A DNA stretch of 64,000 nt from Agromyces aurantiacus (GTDB lineage Bacteria; Actinomycetota; Actinomycetes; Actinomycetales; Microbacteriaceae): NCBI RefSeq assembly GCF_016907355.1, contig NZ_JAFBBW010000001.1, positions 1,054,001 to 1,118,000 on the forward strand, read 5' to 3'. Below are positions 24,728-32,767 of the stretch, one piece after another. The notes under the pieces are model-generated. The model was given only the letters and a program-made list of their open reading frames with translations. It did no database searches and was not told where the DNA came from. Within the stretch, counting starts at the first letter, position 1, and every line of letters begins with the position of its first letter. The translations under genes and the position numbers were made by a program.

Positions 24728-25080
24728 GGGACGCCACGGAGGGCGGGACGGTCGAGCTCGTCGCCGAGTTCACGGCGCTGCCCGGTCACGAGGACGAGGT
24801 CGAGGCGCTGCTCGCGGACCTGGCGGTCGCAGTTCGAGCCGAGCCAGGATGCCTCGTGTTCGACTCCTACGCCGTGACCGCCCCACCGCCGGTGGCGGAG
24901 GAGGCGGCCGCACCCGCCCCCGACGGGCGACGCTTCGTCGTCGTCGAGTCGTACCGCGACACCGAGGCGTTCGAAGCGCACCTCGGGCAACCTCACGGCG
25001 CGGTGTTCAACGCGGCGCTCGGGCCGCTGATCGCGGAGCCGACCGGATCGGTCCTGCGATTCCTGCGGCCGGTGCGATAG
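24724..25080 (+). CDS. ABM/YgiN-fold small protein at the end of the fructose operon
   Basis: A 118-residue protein resembling the antibiotic-biosynthesis-monooxygenase (ABM) dimeric alpha+beta fold: VELVAEFTALPGHEDEV, then AEPGCLVFDSY, RFVVVESYRD and FEAHL. A Pro/Ala/Glu-rich loop of about 20 residues interrupts the usual spacing. ATG 24724 overlaps the ATPase stop, so it is translated with the transporter. Members include quinol oxygenases and also sugar mutarotase-like or unknown proteins. Its function in sugar uptake is not known, and no catalytic residue can be assigned with confidence. Confidence 0.75.
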   Translation: MRDATEGGTVELVAEFTALPGHEDEVEALLADLAVAVRAEPGCLVFDSYAVTAPPPVAEEAAAPAPDGRRFVVVESYRDTEAFEAHLGQPHGAVFNAALGPLIAEPTGSVLRFLRPVR

Positions 25081-25103
25081 GGGTCGCTCCGGCGACGGAA
25101 CGC

Positions 25104-25139
25104 GGCGGGCCGCGCGAGTCAGGACTCGCGCGGCCCGCC
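25104..25139 (+). terminator. Terminator of the fructose ABC operon
   Basis: A 16-bp perfect stem (25104-25119 with 25124-25139, GGCGGGCCGCGCGAGT pairing with ACTCGCGCGGCCCGCC) encloses a 4-base loop 24 bases after the last stop codon. There is no clear U-tract, as is common for terminators in GC-rich actinobacteria. Confidence 0.75.
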
Positions 25140-25219
25140 GGCGTCCCCGGTGTCGCCCGCGCGACGCGGGGCGGTTCGAGCCGCCGTCGCCCTGGTCGTC
25201 GGGTCCGATCAGCCGCAGC

Positions 25220-25312
25220 TCAGGGTGCGGTCCAGTCGAGCAGGAGGTCGAGGACGGCCTCGGGTCGTTCGAGCGCCGGGAGGTGTGCGACGTCCGGCAG
25301 CGTCTGCGGAGC
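25220..25312 (-). pseudogene. Decayed C-terminal tail of an alpha/beta hydrolase
   Basis: Read on the minus strand, this stretch encodes LPDVAHLPALERP and then a DLLLDWTAP ending before a TGA at 25222-25220. It matches the C-terminus of the intact hydrolase at 49526 (PDVAHLPSLERP and DVLLDWTAP) and is alike at the DNA level over about 80 bases. No start, nucleophile motif or N-terminal fold is present in the surrounding 250 bases. It is the end of a deleted gene copy. The rest of the 25081-25338 gap holds the terminator and nothing else recognisable. Confidence 0.75.
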
Positions 25313-25338
25313 AGGTCAGCGGATGGCGCGGGTGCGCT

Positions 25339-26361
25339 CTATCGCCACCCGAGCCCCGGCGCCACATGCGTCAGGATCGACTCGAGCACGTGCGCGTTGT
25401 AGTCGACGCCCAGCTGGTTGGGCACGGTGAGCAGGAGGGTGTCGGCGGCCGCGATCGCCTCGTCCTCGCGCAGCTGCTCGATGAGGACATCGGGTTCGGC
25501 GGCGTAGCTGCGGCCGAACACCGCACGGAAGTCGTCGATCACGCCGAACTGGTCGGAGCGGTCGCCGCCGCCGACGAAGTACCGGCGGTCCAGGTCATTG
25601 ACGATCGCGAAGATCGAGCGGCTCACCGAGACGCGCGGCTCGCGCTCATGCCCCGCCTCGGCCCAGGCCGCGCGGAACGCCTCGATCTGCTTGCGCTGCT
25701 GCACGTGGAAGGGCTCGCCCGACTCATCCTCCTTGAGCGTCGAACTCATGAGGTTCATGCCCTGCTCGGCCGCCCACACGGCGGTCGCGTCGGAACCCGC
25801 GCCCCACCAGATGCGGTCGCGCAGGCCGGGCGACTGCGGCTGGATGCCGAGCGGCCCCGGGTGCGGGTTCGGGAACATCGGGCGCGGGTTCGGCTCGGCG
25901 AACCGTGCGCCGTCGATGACCTTCAGGAACACCGTGGTGTTGTCGCGCGCGACATCCGCCATCGTCGACCCCTCGGGGGCCTCGTAGCCGAAGTAGCGGT
26001 AGCCCTCGATGACCGACTCGGGTGAACCACGCGAGACGCCCAGCTGCAGGCGGCCGCCCGCGATGAGGTCGGCGGCGGCGGCATCCTCGGCCATGTACAT
26101 CGGGTTCTCGTAGCGCATGTCGATCACGCCCGTGCCGAGCTCGATGCGACTCGTCTTCGCACCCGCCGCCGCGAGCAGGGGGAACGGGCTCGCGAGCTGG
26201 TTCGCGTAGTGGTGCACGCGGAAGTAGGCGCCGTCGGCACCGACCTCCTCGGCCGCGACCGCCAGGTCGATCGACTGCAGCAGCACATCCGACGCCGATC
26301 GCGTCTGCGAGCCGGGGGAGTCCGACCAGTGGCCGAACGAGAGGAAACCGATGCGCTTCAT
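25339..26361 (-). CDS. LLM-class flavin-dependent oxidoreductase
   Basis: A 340-residue luciferase-like monooxygenase. The TIM-barrel start KRIGFLSFGHW, the VHHYANQLASPFPLLAAAGAKT stretch, IELGTGVIDM and LQLGVSRGSPE are typical FMN/F420-contact regions of bacterial luciferase relatives. The ATG at 26361 is taken because the barrel's first strand begins right after it. It is divergent from an AraC-type regulator with a 141-base gap. The substrate is unknown; oxidation of an alkanal, sulfonate or xenobiotic with reduced flavin or F420 would be usual. Confidence 0.88.
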   Translation of the reverse strand: MKRIGFLSFGHWSDSPGSQTRSASDVLLQSIDLAVAAEEVGADGAYFRVHHYANQLASPFPLLAAAGAKTSRIELGTGVIDMRYENPMYMAEDAAAADLIAGGRLQLGVSRGSPESVIEGYRYFGYEAPEGSTMADVARDNTTVFLKVIDGARFAEPNPRPMFPNPHPGPLGIQPQSPGLRDRIWWGAGSDATAVWAAEQGMNLMSSTLKEDESGEPFHVQQRKQIEAFRAAWAEAGHEREPRVSVSRSIFAIVNDLDRRYFVGGGDRSDQFGVIDDFRAVFGRSYAAEPDVLIEQLREDEAIAAADTLLLTVPNQLGVDYNAHVLESILTHVAPGLGWR

Positions 26362-26502
26362 ATGGGGCTTCAACGCTGGGCGCGGCGGGGCATTCCACGG
26401 ATGGCGCGGACGGCCCGGTGCGCCAACCGACCGAATCGGACCACGATAGTCGGGTGCGCGCGCTGCGCGACGAGCAGGCTGGAGGTCGAAAGGGGGGTCA
26501 CC

Positions 26503-27369
26503 GTGATCGGGGCATTGAACGGACTCGTCGAGCACATCGAGTCGCACCTCACCGAGGAGATCGACATCGCGGCTCTGGCGGCCGACGCCGGCACGACGGA
26601 GTACCACCTGCGCCGGATGTTCTCGTCGCTGGCCGGCATGCCGTTGTCGGAGTACATCCGACGACGACGCATGACCGTCGCAGCGTCGGAAGTGATCGCG
26701 GGCCGCGAACTGCTCGACGTCGCCGTGCGGTCCGGGTACGGCTCGGCCGAGGCCTTCGCCCGGGCGTTCCGCTCGGTGCACGGCGTCGGCCCCGGCGACG
26801 TGCGCCGAGACGGTGGTCCCCTTCGCAGCCAACCACAACTCAGGTTCCGCCTGACGATCGAAGGGAACACGCCCATGGACACTCGCATCGCCGATCGACC
26901 CGGCTTCCGACTCGTCGGGCACGCCGCGCGCGTGCCGCTCATCCATGACGGACCCAACCCGCACATCCAAGCGCACATCGCCTCGCTGCCGGAAGCCGAG
27001 CACCTTCGGCTGAAGGTACTCGGGGACACCGAACCGACGGGCATCCTGCAGGTGACCGACGACGTCGATCCGGATTCCGCCGAGGGCACCGAACTCACTT
27101 ACCTGCACGGCGTCGCCGTCGCCGACGGGACGCCGGTGCCCGACGACCTCGACGTGATCGACGTCGCCGCGGGCACGTGGGCGGTGTTCCGCGCCTCCGG
27201 GCCGTACCCGGCGGCGCTCCAGGCGACCTGGGCGGCGACCGCCGCCGACTGGTTCCCGTCGAACCCGTGGCGGCTCCGGCCGGGCCCGTCGATCGTGGCC
27301 GTGCTCGACCGTGCCGCCGACTTCAGCACCGCGACCACCGAGCTGTGGCTGCCGGTCGAACGCGCCTGA
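26503..27369 (+). CDS. AraC-family regulator with GyrI-like effector domain
   Basis: A 288-residue regulator. The two AraC helix-turn-helix motifs fill about residues 1-105 (IDIAALAADAGTTEYHLRRMF and LLDVAVRSGYGSAEAFARAF). A GyrI-like/AraC effector-binding domain fills about 125-288 (DRPGFRLVGHAARV, then FRASGPYPAALQ). The GTG at 26503 is behind AAGGGGGG. DNA-binding at the N-terminus with a C-terminal ligand domain is the Rob/SoxS-relative layout, often responding to lipophilic compounds. Divergent from the LLM oxidoreductase, which it may control. It converges on the XRE-cupin gene with a 30-base gap. Confidence 0.88.
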   Translation: MIGALNGLVEHIESHLTEEIDIAALAADAGTTEYHLRRMFSSLAGMPLSEYIRRRRMTVAASEVIAGRELLDVAVRSGYGSAEAFARAFRSVHGVGPGDVRRDGGPLRSQPQLRFRLTIEGNTPMDTRIADRPGFRLVGHAARVPLIHDGPNPHIQAHIASLPEAEHLRLKVLGDTEPTGILQVTDDVDPDSAEGTELTYLHGVAVADGTPVPDDLDVIDVAAGTWAVFRASGPYPAALQATWAATAADWFPSNPWRLRPGPSIVAVLDRAADFSTATTELWLPVERA

Positions 27370-27399
27370 GGCGAGGGCAGGTGCGCGCGCCGGCCGCGT

Positions 27400-28002
27400 T
27401 CAGCCGTGGTCGGCGCGCCGGCGCGGCTCCGACTTGGCGCGGACGTGCACGCTCTCGCCCTGACGTCCGAAGAGGCTGAGCACCTCGGCCGGCGTGCCGT
27501 CGGCGCTGCCGAACCAATGCGGCAGCCGGGTGTCGAACTCGGCCACCTCGCCCGCGCCCATCACCAGGTCGTGCTCGCCGAGGATGAGCCGCATCCGCCC
27601 GGAGAGCACGTAGAGCCACTCGTAGCCCTCGTGGCTCTTGGGCTCGGGCCGGCTCTGGCCGGCGGGGATGAGGATCTTCCACGCCTGCACGCCGCCGGGG
27701 TTCGGCGTCAACGGGATGACCGTGCGGCCGTGCACCCGGCGCGGCTTCAACCGCACCCGAGGGTCGCCGACCTCCGGTGCACCGACCAGTTCGTCGAGCG
27801 GGACGCGATATGCCTGGGCGAGGGGGAGCAGCAGTTCCAGGCTCGGCCGGCGCTGACCCGTCTCGAGGCGCGACAGCGTGCTCTTGGAGATGCCGGTCGT
27901 CTCGGAGAGCTCGCTGAGCGTCAGCCCGCGCTGGGATCGCAGGCGCTTGAGCCGCGGACCGACGGCGTCCAGGGCCGCCTCGATGGGCGTCGTGTCATCC
28001 AT
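27400..28002 (-). CDS. XRE-family regulator with C-terminal cupin domain
   Basis: A 200-residue protein. Residues about 15-72 form a Cro/C1 helix-turn-helix (LRSQRGLTLSELSETTGISKSTLSRLETGQRRPS), and residues about 110-185 a cupin barrel (HEGYEWLYVLSGRMRLILG, then AEFDTRLPHWFG). This two-domain type is usual for small-molecule-responsive repressors. ATG 28002. Divergent from the thioredoxin-reductase-like gene at 28080, with an inverted repeat between them. Confidence 0.9.
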   Translation of the reverse strand: MDDTTPIEAALDAVGPRLKRLRSQRGLTLSELSETTGISKSTLSRLETGQRRPSLELLLPLAQAYRVPLDELVGAPEVGDPRVRLKPRRVHGRTVIPLTPNPGGVQAWKILIPAGQSRPEPKSHEGYEWLYVLSGRMRLILGEHDLVMGAGEVAEFDTRLPHWFGSADGTPAEVLSLFGRQGESVHVRAKSEPRRRADHG

Positions 28003-28034
28003 TCACCCATTCCACCGCGCGCGTCCCGGAAACG

Positions 28035-28048
28035 GCAACAGAAGTTGC
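28035..28048. promoter_or_regulatory. Inverted repeat between XRE-cupin and oxidoreductase genes
   Basis: GCAACAGAAGTTGC has 5-base arms around a 4-base centre, in the 77-base divergent intergenic region. It is a candidate operator for the XRE-cupin protein; no supporting second copy was found in the window. Confidence 0.45.
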
Positions 28049-28079
28049 TGCACTGAACGGAGGCATCCATGGTGGCACT

Positions 28080-29006
28080 ATGAGTCGATTCGATGTCGTG
28101 ATCATCGGCGGAGGCGCCGCCGGCCTGACCGCCGCGCTCGTCCTGCTCCGCGCGCAACGCGCGGTCGCCGTCGTCGATGCGGGCACGCCCCGCAACGCAC
28201 CGGCCCAGGCCATGCACGGGTTCCTCTCGCGCGACGGCACGCCGCCGCGCGAACTGATCGCCGCCGGGCGGCAGGAGGTCGAGCACTACGGCGGCGTGCT
28301 GATCGACGACACCGTGACCGGTGCCGAGGCCGCCGAGACACCCGGCTTCCGCGTGCGGCTCGCCAGCGGCCGCGACCTGGCGGCTCGGAAGCTCCTCGTC
28401 GCGACCGGACTGACCGACCACGTGCCCGACCTCCCCGGCATCCGCGAGCGGTGGGGTCGTGACGTGCTCCACTGCCCGTACTGCCACGGCCACGAAGTCC
28501 GCCACCGGTGGCTGGGAGTGCTCGGGGGTGATGCCGACGCCGTGCAGCACGCGCTGCTCATCCGGCAGTGGTCGGAGGATCTCACCCTCTTCTCGCACAC
28601 GGAGACCGTGAGCGACGAGCAGCGCGCGCGGCTCGCCGCCCGCGACATCCGCATCGTCGAGGGCGCGGTCGCCGGGCTGGTCGTGCGAGACGACCGTCTC
28701 CGCGGCGTCGAACTGGCGGATGGCACCGTGATCGCCCGCGACGCCGTCTTCGTCCGGCCACGATTCATCCCGAACAGCGCCCTGCTGACCCGGCTCGGCT
28801 GCCGGACCGACGAGCACGGCTGGGTCGAGCACGATCCCACCGGCCGCACGTCCGTACCCGGGGTCCGGGTCGCGGGCAACGCCGCCGACCCCAGGGCCCA
28901 GGTGATCACCGCGGCAGGCCAGGGCTCGGCCGCCGCGATCGCCCTCAACGCCGAACTCGTCGACGAGGACGTCGAGCAGGCGCTCGCGGCGCGATCCGCC
29001 CGCTGA
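28080..29006 (+). CDS. Thioredoxin-reductase-like FAD/NAD(P) oxidoreductase
   Basis: A 308-residue two-domain flavoprotein. The FAD-binding GxGxxG lies at residues 10-15 (IIGGGAAGLTAALVL). The redox pair Cys132-Pro-Tyr-Cys135 in LHCPYCHGHE sits where thioredoxin reductases carry CxxC. The second nucleotide-binding motif is eroded (LGVLGGDADAVQHAL), and the C-terminal FAD contact reads VRVAGNAADPRAQVITAAGQG. CPYCHG is typical of the TrxR-like group that includes HcaD/GliT-like disulfide oxidases; no thioredoxin is adjacent. It is divergent from the XRE-cupin regulator, which probably controls it. The ribosome site is weak. Confidence 0.88.
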   Translation: MSRFDVVIIGGGAAGLTAALVLLRAQRAVAVVDAGTPRNAPAQAMHGFLSRDGTPPRELIAAGRQEVEHYGGVLIDDTVTGAEAAETPGFRVRLASGRDLAARKLLVATGLTDHVPDLPGIRERWGRDVLHCPYCHGHEVRHRWLGVLGGDADAVQHALLIRQWSEDLTLFSHTETVSDEQRARLAARDIRIVEGAVAGLVVRDDRLRGVELADGTVIARDAVFVRPRFIPNSALLTRLGCRTDEHGWVEHDPTGRTSVPGVRVAGNAADPRAQVITAAGQGSAAAIALNAELVDEDVEQALAARSAR

Positions 29007-29068
29007 CGGTCCTTCCGTCGCCCCATCACACCCCCCATCGACCCCACCGCAGAACGAGGAGAACACCC

Positions 29069-29344
29069 ATGCCCGCTACCGAATCCACCACGACGGCCAC
29101 GTCGCGGCCGTTGCCGCCTCCCACCACCCATCAGCTGGCCCTGATGATCTGGATCGCGGTCTTCCCGACCCTCACCGCCCTCAACCTGATCCTCGGGCCT
29201 GTGCTCGACGGCATGCCCACCGTGCTCCGCACGCTCGCCCTCTCGACGATCGCGGTGCCCATCGTGATCTACGGGATCATGCCGTGGCTGCATCGCGCCC
29301 GCCGCGCCCTCGTCGCGCGCCTCGCCGCACGGCGCACTTCCTGA
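29069..29344 (+). CDS. Small two-helix membrane protein
   Basis: A 91-residue protein with two transmembrane helices (about residues 24-44 and 52-71) and a basic C-terminal tail (HRARRALVARLAARR). ATG 29069 is preceded by GAGGAG. It lies 62 bases downstream of the flavoprotein and is probably in the same transcript. It resembles small antibiotic-biosynthesis-associated or DUF2798-like membrane proteins in layout only; the function is unknown. Confidence 0.7.
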   Translation: MPATESTTTATSRPLPPPTTHQLALMIWIAVFPTLTALNLILGPVLDGMPTVLRTLALSTIAVPIVIYGIMPWLHRARRALVARLAARRTS

Positions 29345-29415
29345 GTGCGGTGCGCGCGCCGAGCGTCAATCATCCGGACGATTCGCGGTCGATCGCCGGC
29401 ACCTAGCGTTGCAGC

Positions 29416-30324
29416 ATGGAATCGCGGATCGCCCCGTCGGAGTTGCGACGGTTCATCGGCAGCACCGAGGACTCGGTCTCGCCGAGGGCCGTCGCCGGGC
29501 TGTACGGACGAGCCGAGATGCTCGCGCGGCTGCCGCTGCGGGTGCAGCGCTGGATCGTGTCGAAGGCCCGCGGCCCCGAGTACATGGGGTTCGTCGTGGA
29601 GCCGTACTGCACCTTCCTGGCGTACGAGATCCGCGACGAGGCCGCCGCGAGCCGGTTGCTCCCGCCCGGCTATCGCCTGCTCGCGACCTCGATGTTCGAG
29701 GGCGAGACGCAGCGCACCTGTGCGATCCTCGGCGCGTTCAACGTCCATGCCTCGGTCTTCTGGGGTGCTCGCGTCGAGCTCTACCTGATCGCGGAGAACC
29801 TGCGGACCGGGATGCTCACGTGGGTGATCTGCGACGTCGAGTCCAACACCATCAACTACGACCCCGGCCAGGGGTTCTCCCCTGCGACGACGGATCGCGC
29901 GATCGTCACGACGTCGCACGCCGGCGAGGTGATCGTCGACATCCGAAGCCGCGAACGTCCGAACGACCTGGTACTCACCGCGCGCCTCGAGGACGCCGCC
30001 ATGCGATCGCTCGACCAGCGACTGTGGGTCGAGGGCAACCTGTCGGTCGACTACGGCGGACGGCTCGCCCACGAGGGTTCGGAGCCGTTCGGCCTGGTGT
30101 TCGACCCCGGCGAGATGAGCCGGGCGCTGCACCTGCCGATGGACTCGGTCGTCGTCGAGCGGAACACGTTCGGCGCCGAGTTCCTGGCCGAGTCGCCCTT
30201 CTCGGCGGCGTGCTTCCCCTTCGCGCAGCACTTCCTCACGACGAGCTACCCCCGGTCGAGCCCGATCCGGGACGAGCGGGCCCTGGCCGACCTGGTCCGC
30301 GTCCAGGCGGATCAGGCGCGCTGA
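29416..30324 (+). CDS. Uncharacterised 302-residue protein
   Basis: A soluble protein with no signal peptide or membrane segment. Conserved-looking stretches include YMGFVVEPYCTFLAYEIRDE, LLPPGYRLLATSMFEGE and NVHASVFWGARVELYLIAE. The LLPPGYRL and repeated beta-strand pattern recall the acetoacetate decarboxylase-like fold, but the catalytic lysine context is not recognisable and I do not assign a function. Its codon use matches its neighbours, and its end is 10 bases from a convergent lipoprotein gene. Confidence 0.7.
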   Translation: MESRIAPSELRRFIGSTEDSVSPRAVAGLYGRAEMLARLPLRVQRWIVSKARGPEYMGFVVEPYCTFLAYEIRDEAAASRLLPPGYRLLATSMFEGETQRTCAILGAFNVHASVFWGARVELYLIAENLRTGMLTWVICDVESNTINYDPGQGFSPATTDRAIVTTSHAGEVIVDIRSRERPNDLVLTARLEDAAMRSLDQRLWVEGNLSVDYGGRLAHEGSEPFGLVFDPGEMSRALHLPMDSVVVERNTFGAEFLAESPFSAACFPFAQHFLTTSYPRSSPIRDERALADLVRVQADQAR

Positions 30325-30334
30325 CGAGTGACCG

Positions 30335-31339
30335 TCAGCCGGCGACGCGCATGACGAGGGCGAGGAACGCGGCCGCCTCAGCGGGAGCGGATGACTCGGG
30401 CACCGTCACCTGCGCGAGGTTCACGCCATCCGTCGCGATGATGCGATCGAGGCCGCCGGGATGCTCTTGCAGCACCGCCGCGGACGCGCCCTCGACCTCG
30501 ATCGGCGCCGCGTCGGTCAGGCGGGCCATGGCCCAGCCTCCACCCGGCGTGAGATCCGTGGTGAAGCCGGGTGGATCCGACCAGGTGCAGCGCGCGAAGC
30601 CCACGGCCGCCTCGGCGCCCAGCGGGATGGGTCCGAGGTAGCCGCCCGAGGTCTGGCCAGTCGTGGCCCCCGGGGCATCCGTCGACGTCTCGTCGGCCAG
30701 TGCGTCGGCCAGCGCCGTGCAGTCGAGCGGATGCCACGTGCCGGCGGGCAGTTCGACCGGCGTGGACGGGTACTCGCTCGCTCGCTGCTCGACCAGTGCC
30801 GCGACCGCATCGATGCCGTCGGCGGGGAGGAGGCCGGATCCGTCCTCGACCTGCAGGAGTCCGCCCAGCCAATATCCCGCGGTGACCCGCCCGAAGTAGC
30901 ACGCGCCTCCCGTGCCAGCGGCATCCTGCCCCCAGCAGGTGAGCCCGCCCGGATACGAGAACTCGGCGATCTGGTCCTCGAGTCCACCGGCGGGGATGAC
31001 GGTGAGCACGGCTGAGAAGGCGTAGTCGCCGCCGCCCCATCCGCACGTGATCCCGCCCAGCACGTCGACGGGCGAGACGCTCCCGCCGGTCTCGGGGTCG
31101 ATCCGGATCACGTCGGCCCCGACGAGTTCGTCGATCTCGGCCTCGGTGACCATGGCGTTGCAGTCGCCGCCGAACGCGAACGGCGGCGGCTCGCCGGGCG
31201 CGACCGCAACCGCGTGCGCCGCGGGCGCGGGGTCCTCGGGCGCGATGGTCGCGGGCAGATCGGCGGACGGGGAGGCGGCGCACCCGGCCAAGAGCAGCAC
31301 GGCGGCCGCCGCGGGGGCCAGGTGTGAGGGACGAGGCAC
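30335..31339 (-). CDS. Putative secreted lipoprotein of unknown function
   Basis: A 334-residue exported protein with the signal sequence PRPSHLAPAAAAVLLLAGC ending in a lipobox. The mature part has paired cysteines (GDCNAMVTEAEIDELVG, ITCGWGGGD, LTCWGQD, FARCTWSDPP), resembling DUF3558-type actinobacterial lipoproteins. Two halves with similar cysteine placement suggest an internal duplication. The start is uncertain: GTG 31339 gives a compact signal peptide, while GTG 31363 adds eight residues including arginines; neither has a strong ribosome site. Confidence 0.7.
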   Translation of the reverse strand: MPRPSHLAPAAAAVLLLAGCAASPSADLPATIAPEDPAPAAHAVAVAPGEPPPFAFGGDCNAMVTEAEIDELVGADVIRIDPETGGSVSPVDVLGGITCGWGGGDYAFSAVLTVIPAGGLEDQIAEFSYPGGLTCWGQDAAGTGGACYFGRVTAGYWLGGLLQVEDGSGLLPADGIDAVAALVEQRASEYPSTPVELPAGTWHPLDCTALADALADETSTDAPGATTGQTSGGYLGPIPLGAEAAVGFARCTWSDPPGFTTDLTPGGGWAMARLTDAAPIEVEGASAAVLQEHPGGLDRIIATDGVNLAQVTVPESSAPAEAAAFLALVMRVAG

Positions 31340-31375
31340 TCGACGACCGTATCGTGCGCTCACCAAAGGTCGGGC

Positions 31376-31408
31376 TTGACGTTCCTGCGTTCTGTATACA
31401 AAATACTG
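31376..31408 (+). promoter_or_regulatory. Promoter region and GntR box of the 31458-39653 operon
   Basis: TTGACG (31376-31381) is a -35 candidate, and CAAAAT 17 bases later a weak -10. The sequence CTGTATACAAAATACTG at 31392-31408 is an inverted repeat (CTGTAT-N5-ATACTG) matching the box at 40390-40406 next to the GntR gene. Bound regulator would cover the -10. Confidence 0.7.
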
Positions 31409-31457
31409 AGTGCCGGACACGCCGGCGAACGACCAACGACGGAAGAGGTGGGGCGCG

Positions 31458-32759
31458 ATGCGCCGTGCGAACTCAATGACGAGGCGTCTGCTCGCAGCCG
31501 GCGCGATCAGTGCGATGACGATCGGCCTGGCGGCGTGCAGCGGGGGAGGCGGCGGCGCATCCGACGAGGACACCGTGGTCTGGTCCACGTGGGGCACGCC
31601 CGAGGAGCTGACCCGCTTCGAGGAGTTCAACACGGACTTCATGGAGCGCCACCCCGACATCACGGTCGAGCTGCAGCCGGTGGCGAGCTACGGCGACTAC
31701 CACTCCAAGCTCCTCGCGCAGCTCACGAGCGGCACCGCACCCGACGTCTTCTACATCGGCGACGACATGCTCGGGCAGTTCGTCGACGCCGACGTGCTCC
31801 TCCCGCTCCGCGACCTGATGGAGTCGGACGAGAGCCAGACCAAGCCGGACGACTTCTTCCCGGGCCTGTTCGGCGTCGCGGAGCGCGACGGCGAGTACTA
31901 CGCCGCCCCCAACGACTCGAACCCCGACGTGCTCTGGTACGACAAGGCGGCGCTGAAGGCGGCGGGCATCACCGAGGACCCGGCCACCCTCGCCGAGCAG
32001 GGCGAGTGGACGACCGAGAAGTACCTCGAGATGAACGACCAGCTCGCGAAGGCCGGCCTCATCGGCTCGATGTTCTGGAACTACTGGGCCACGCACTACA
32101 GCTGGATCTCGGCGCAGGGCGGCACGGCCTACGACGAGGACGGCACGTTCGTCGGCAACACCGACCCCGCCACCGTCGACGCGGTGACGACGCTCGGCGA
32201 GGAGTTCCAGGACGGCACGTTCGTCGTCGCCGACACCATGCCCGAGGGTGCGGGAGCCGACAGCGTCTTCGTCACGCACGGCGCGGGATTCTTCGTGCAG
32301 GGCCGCTACACGATCGGCACGCTGACGAGCGCCGGCGTCGAGGACGACTACGACATCGTCCGCTGGCCCACGCCCGACGGCGCCGAGGCCCCCACGGGGG
32401 TGGCCGCGTCGTACCTCGCCATCAACGGCCGCACCGAGGCGACGGATGCCGCGTTCACCTTCTGGACCGAGTTCCTCTCGGCCGAGGGGCAGACCTTCCG
32501 CCTCCAGGGCGGCGGCAACGCCGTGCCGTCCATCTCGGGCGCGGACGACGTGGTGCTCGAGGACGGCTACCCGGCGCACGCGCAGAGCTTCCTCGACATG
32601 CGCGACATCGGCTTCGCGAACCACCCCGCCGAGGCGCGCGTGCCCGGCCTGTCGGGCGACATCAGCGCGCTGTTCCTCGAGCTCTACGAGGGCAAGGCCG
32701 ACGCGCAGGCGACGCTCGACGCCGTGGCCGACCTCGTCGCCGAGCAGTCGGGGGAGTGA
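31458..32759 (+). CDS. Sugar ABC transporter substrate-binding lipoprotein
   Basis: A 433-residue MalE-type binding protein with signal peptide RRLLAAGAISAMTIGLAAC ending in a lipobox. The mature N-terminus TVVWSTWGTPEELTRFEEF and the VASYGDYHSKLLAQL region are typical of family 1 sugar binders. ATG 31458 follows GAAGAGGTGGGG. It is the first gene of a long transcript with two permeases, a GH63-like glycosidase and a second transporter set, under the GntR box at 31392. Confidence 0.9.
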   Translation: MRRANSMTRRLLAAGAISAMTIGLAACSGGGGGASDEDTVVWSTWGTPEELTRFEEFNTDFMERHPDITVELQPVASYGDYHSKLLAQLTSGTAPDVFYIGDDMLGQFVDADVLLPLRDLMESDESQTKPDDFFPGLFGVAERDGEYYAAPNDSNPDVLWYDKAALKAAGITEDPATLAEQGEWTTEKYLEMNDQLAKAGLIGSMFWNYWATHYSWISAQGGTAYDEDGTFVGNTDPATVDAVTTLGEEFQDGTFVVADTMPEGAGADSVFVTHGAGFFVQGRYTIGTLTSAGVEDDYDIVRWPTPDGAEAPTGVAASYLAINGRTEATDAAFTFWTEFLSAEGQTFRLQGGGNAVPSISGADDVVLEDGYPAHAQSFLDMRDIGFANHPAEARVPGLSGDISALFLELYEGKADAQATLDAVADLVAEQSGE

Positions 32760-32767
32760 GTCGACCC

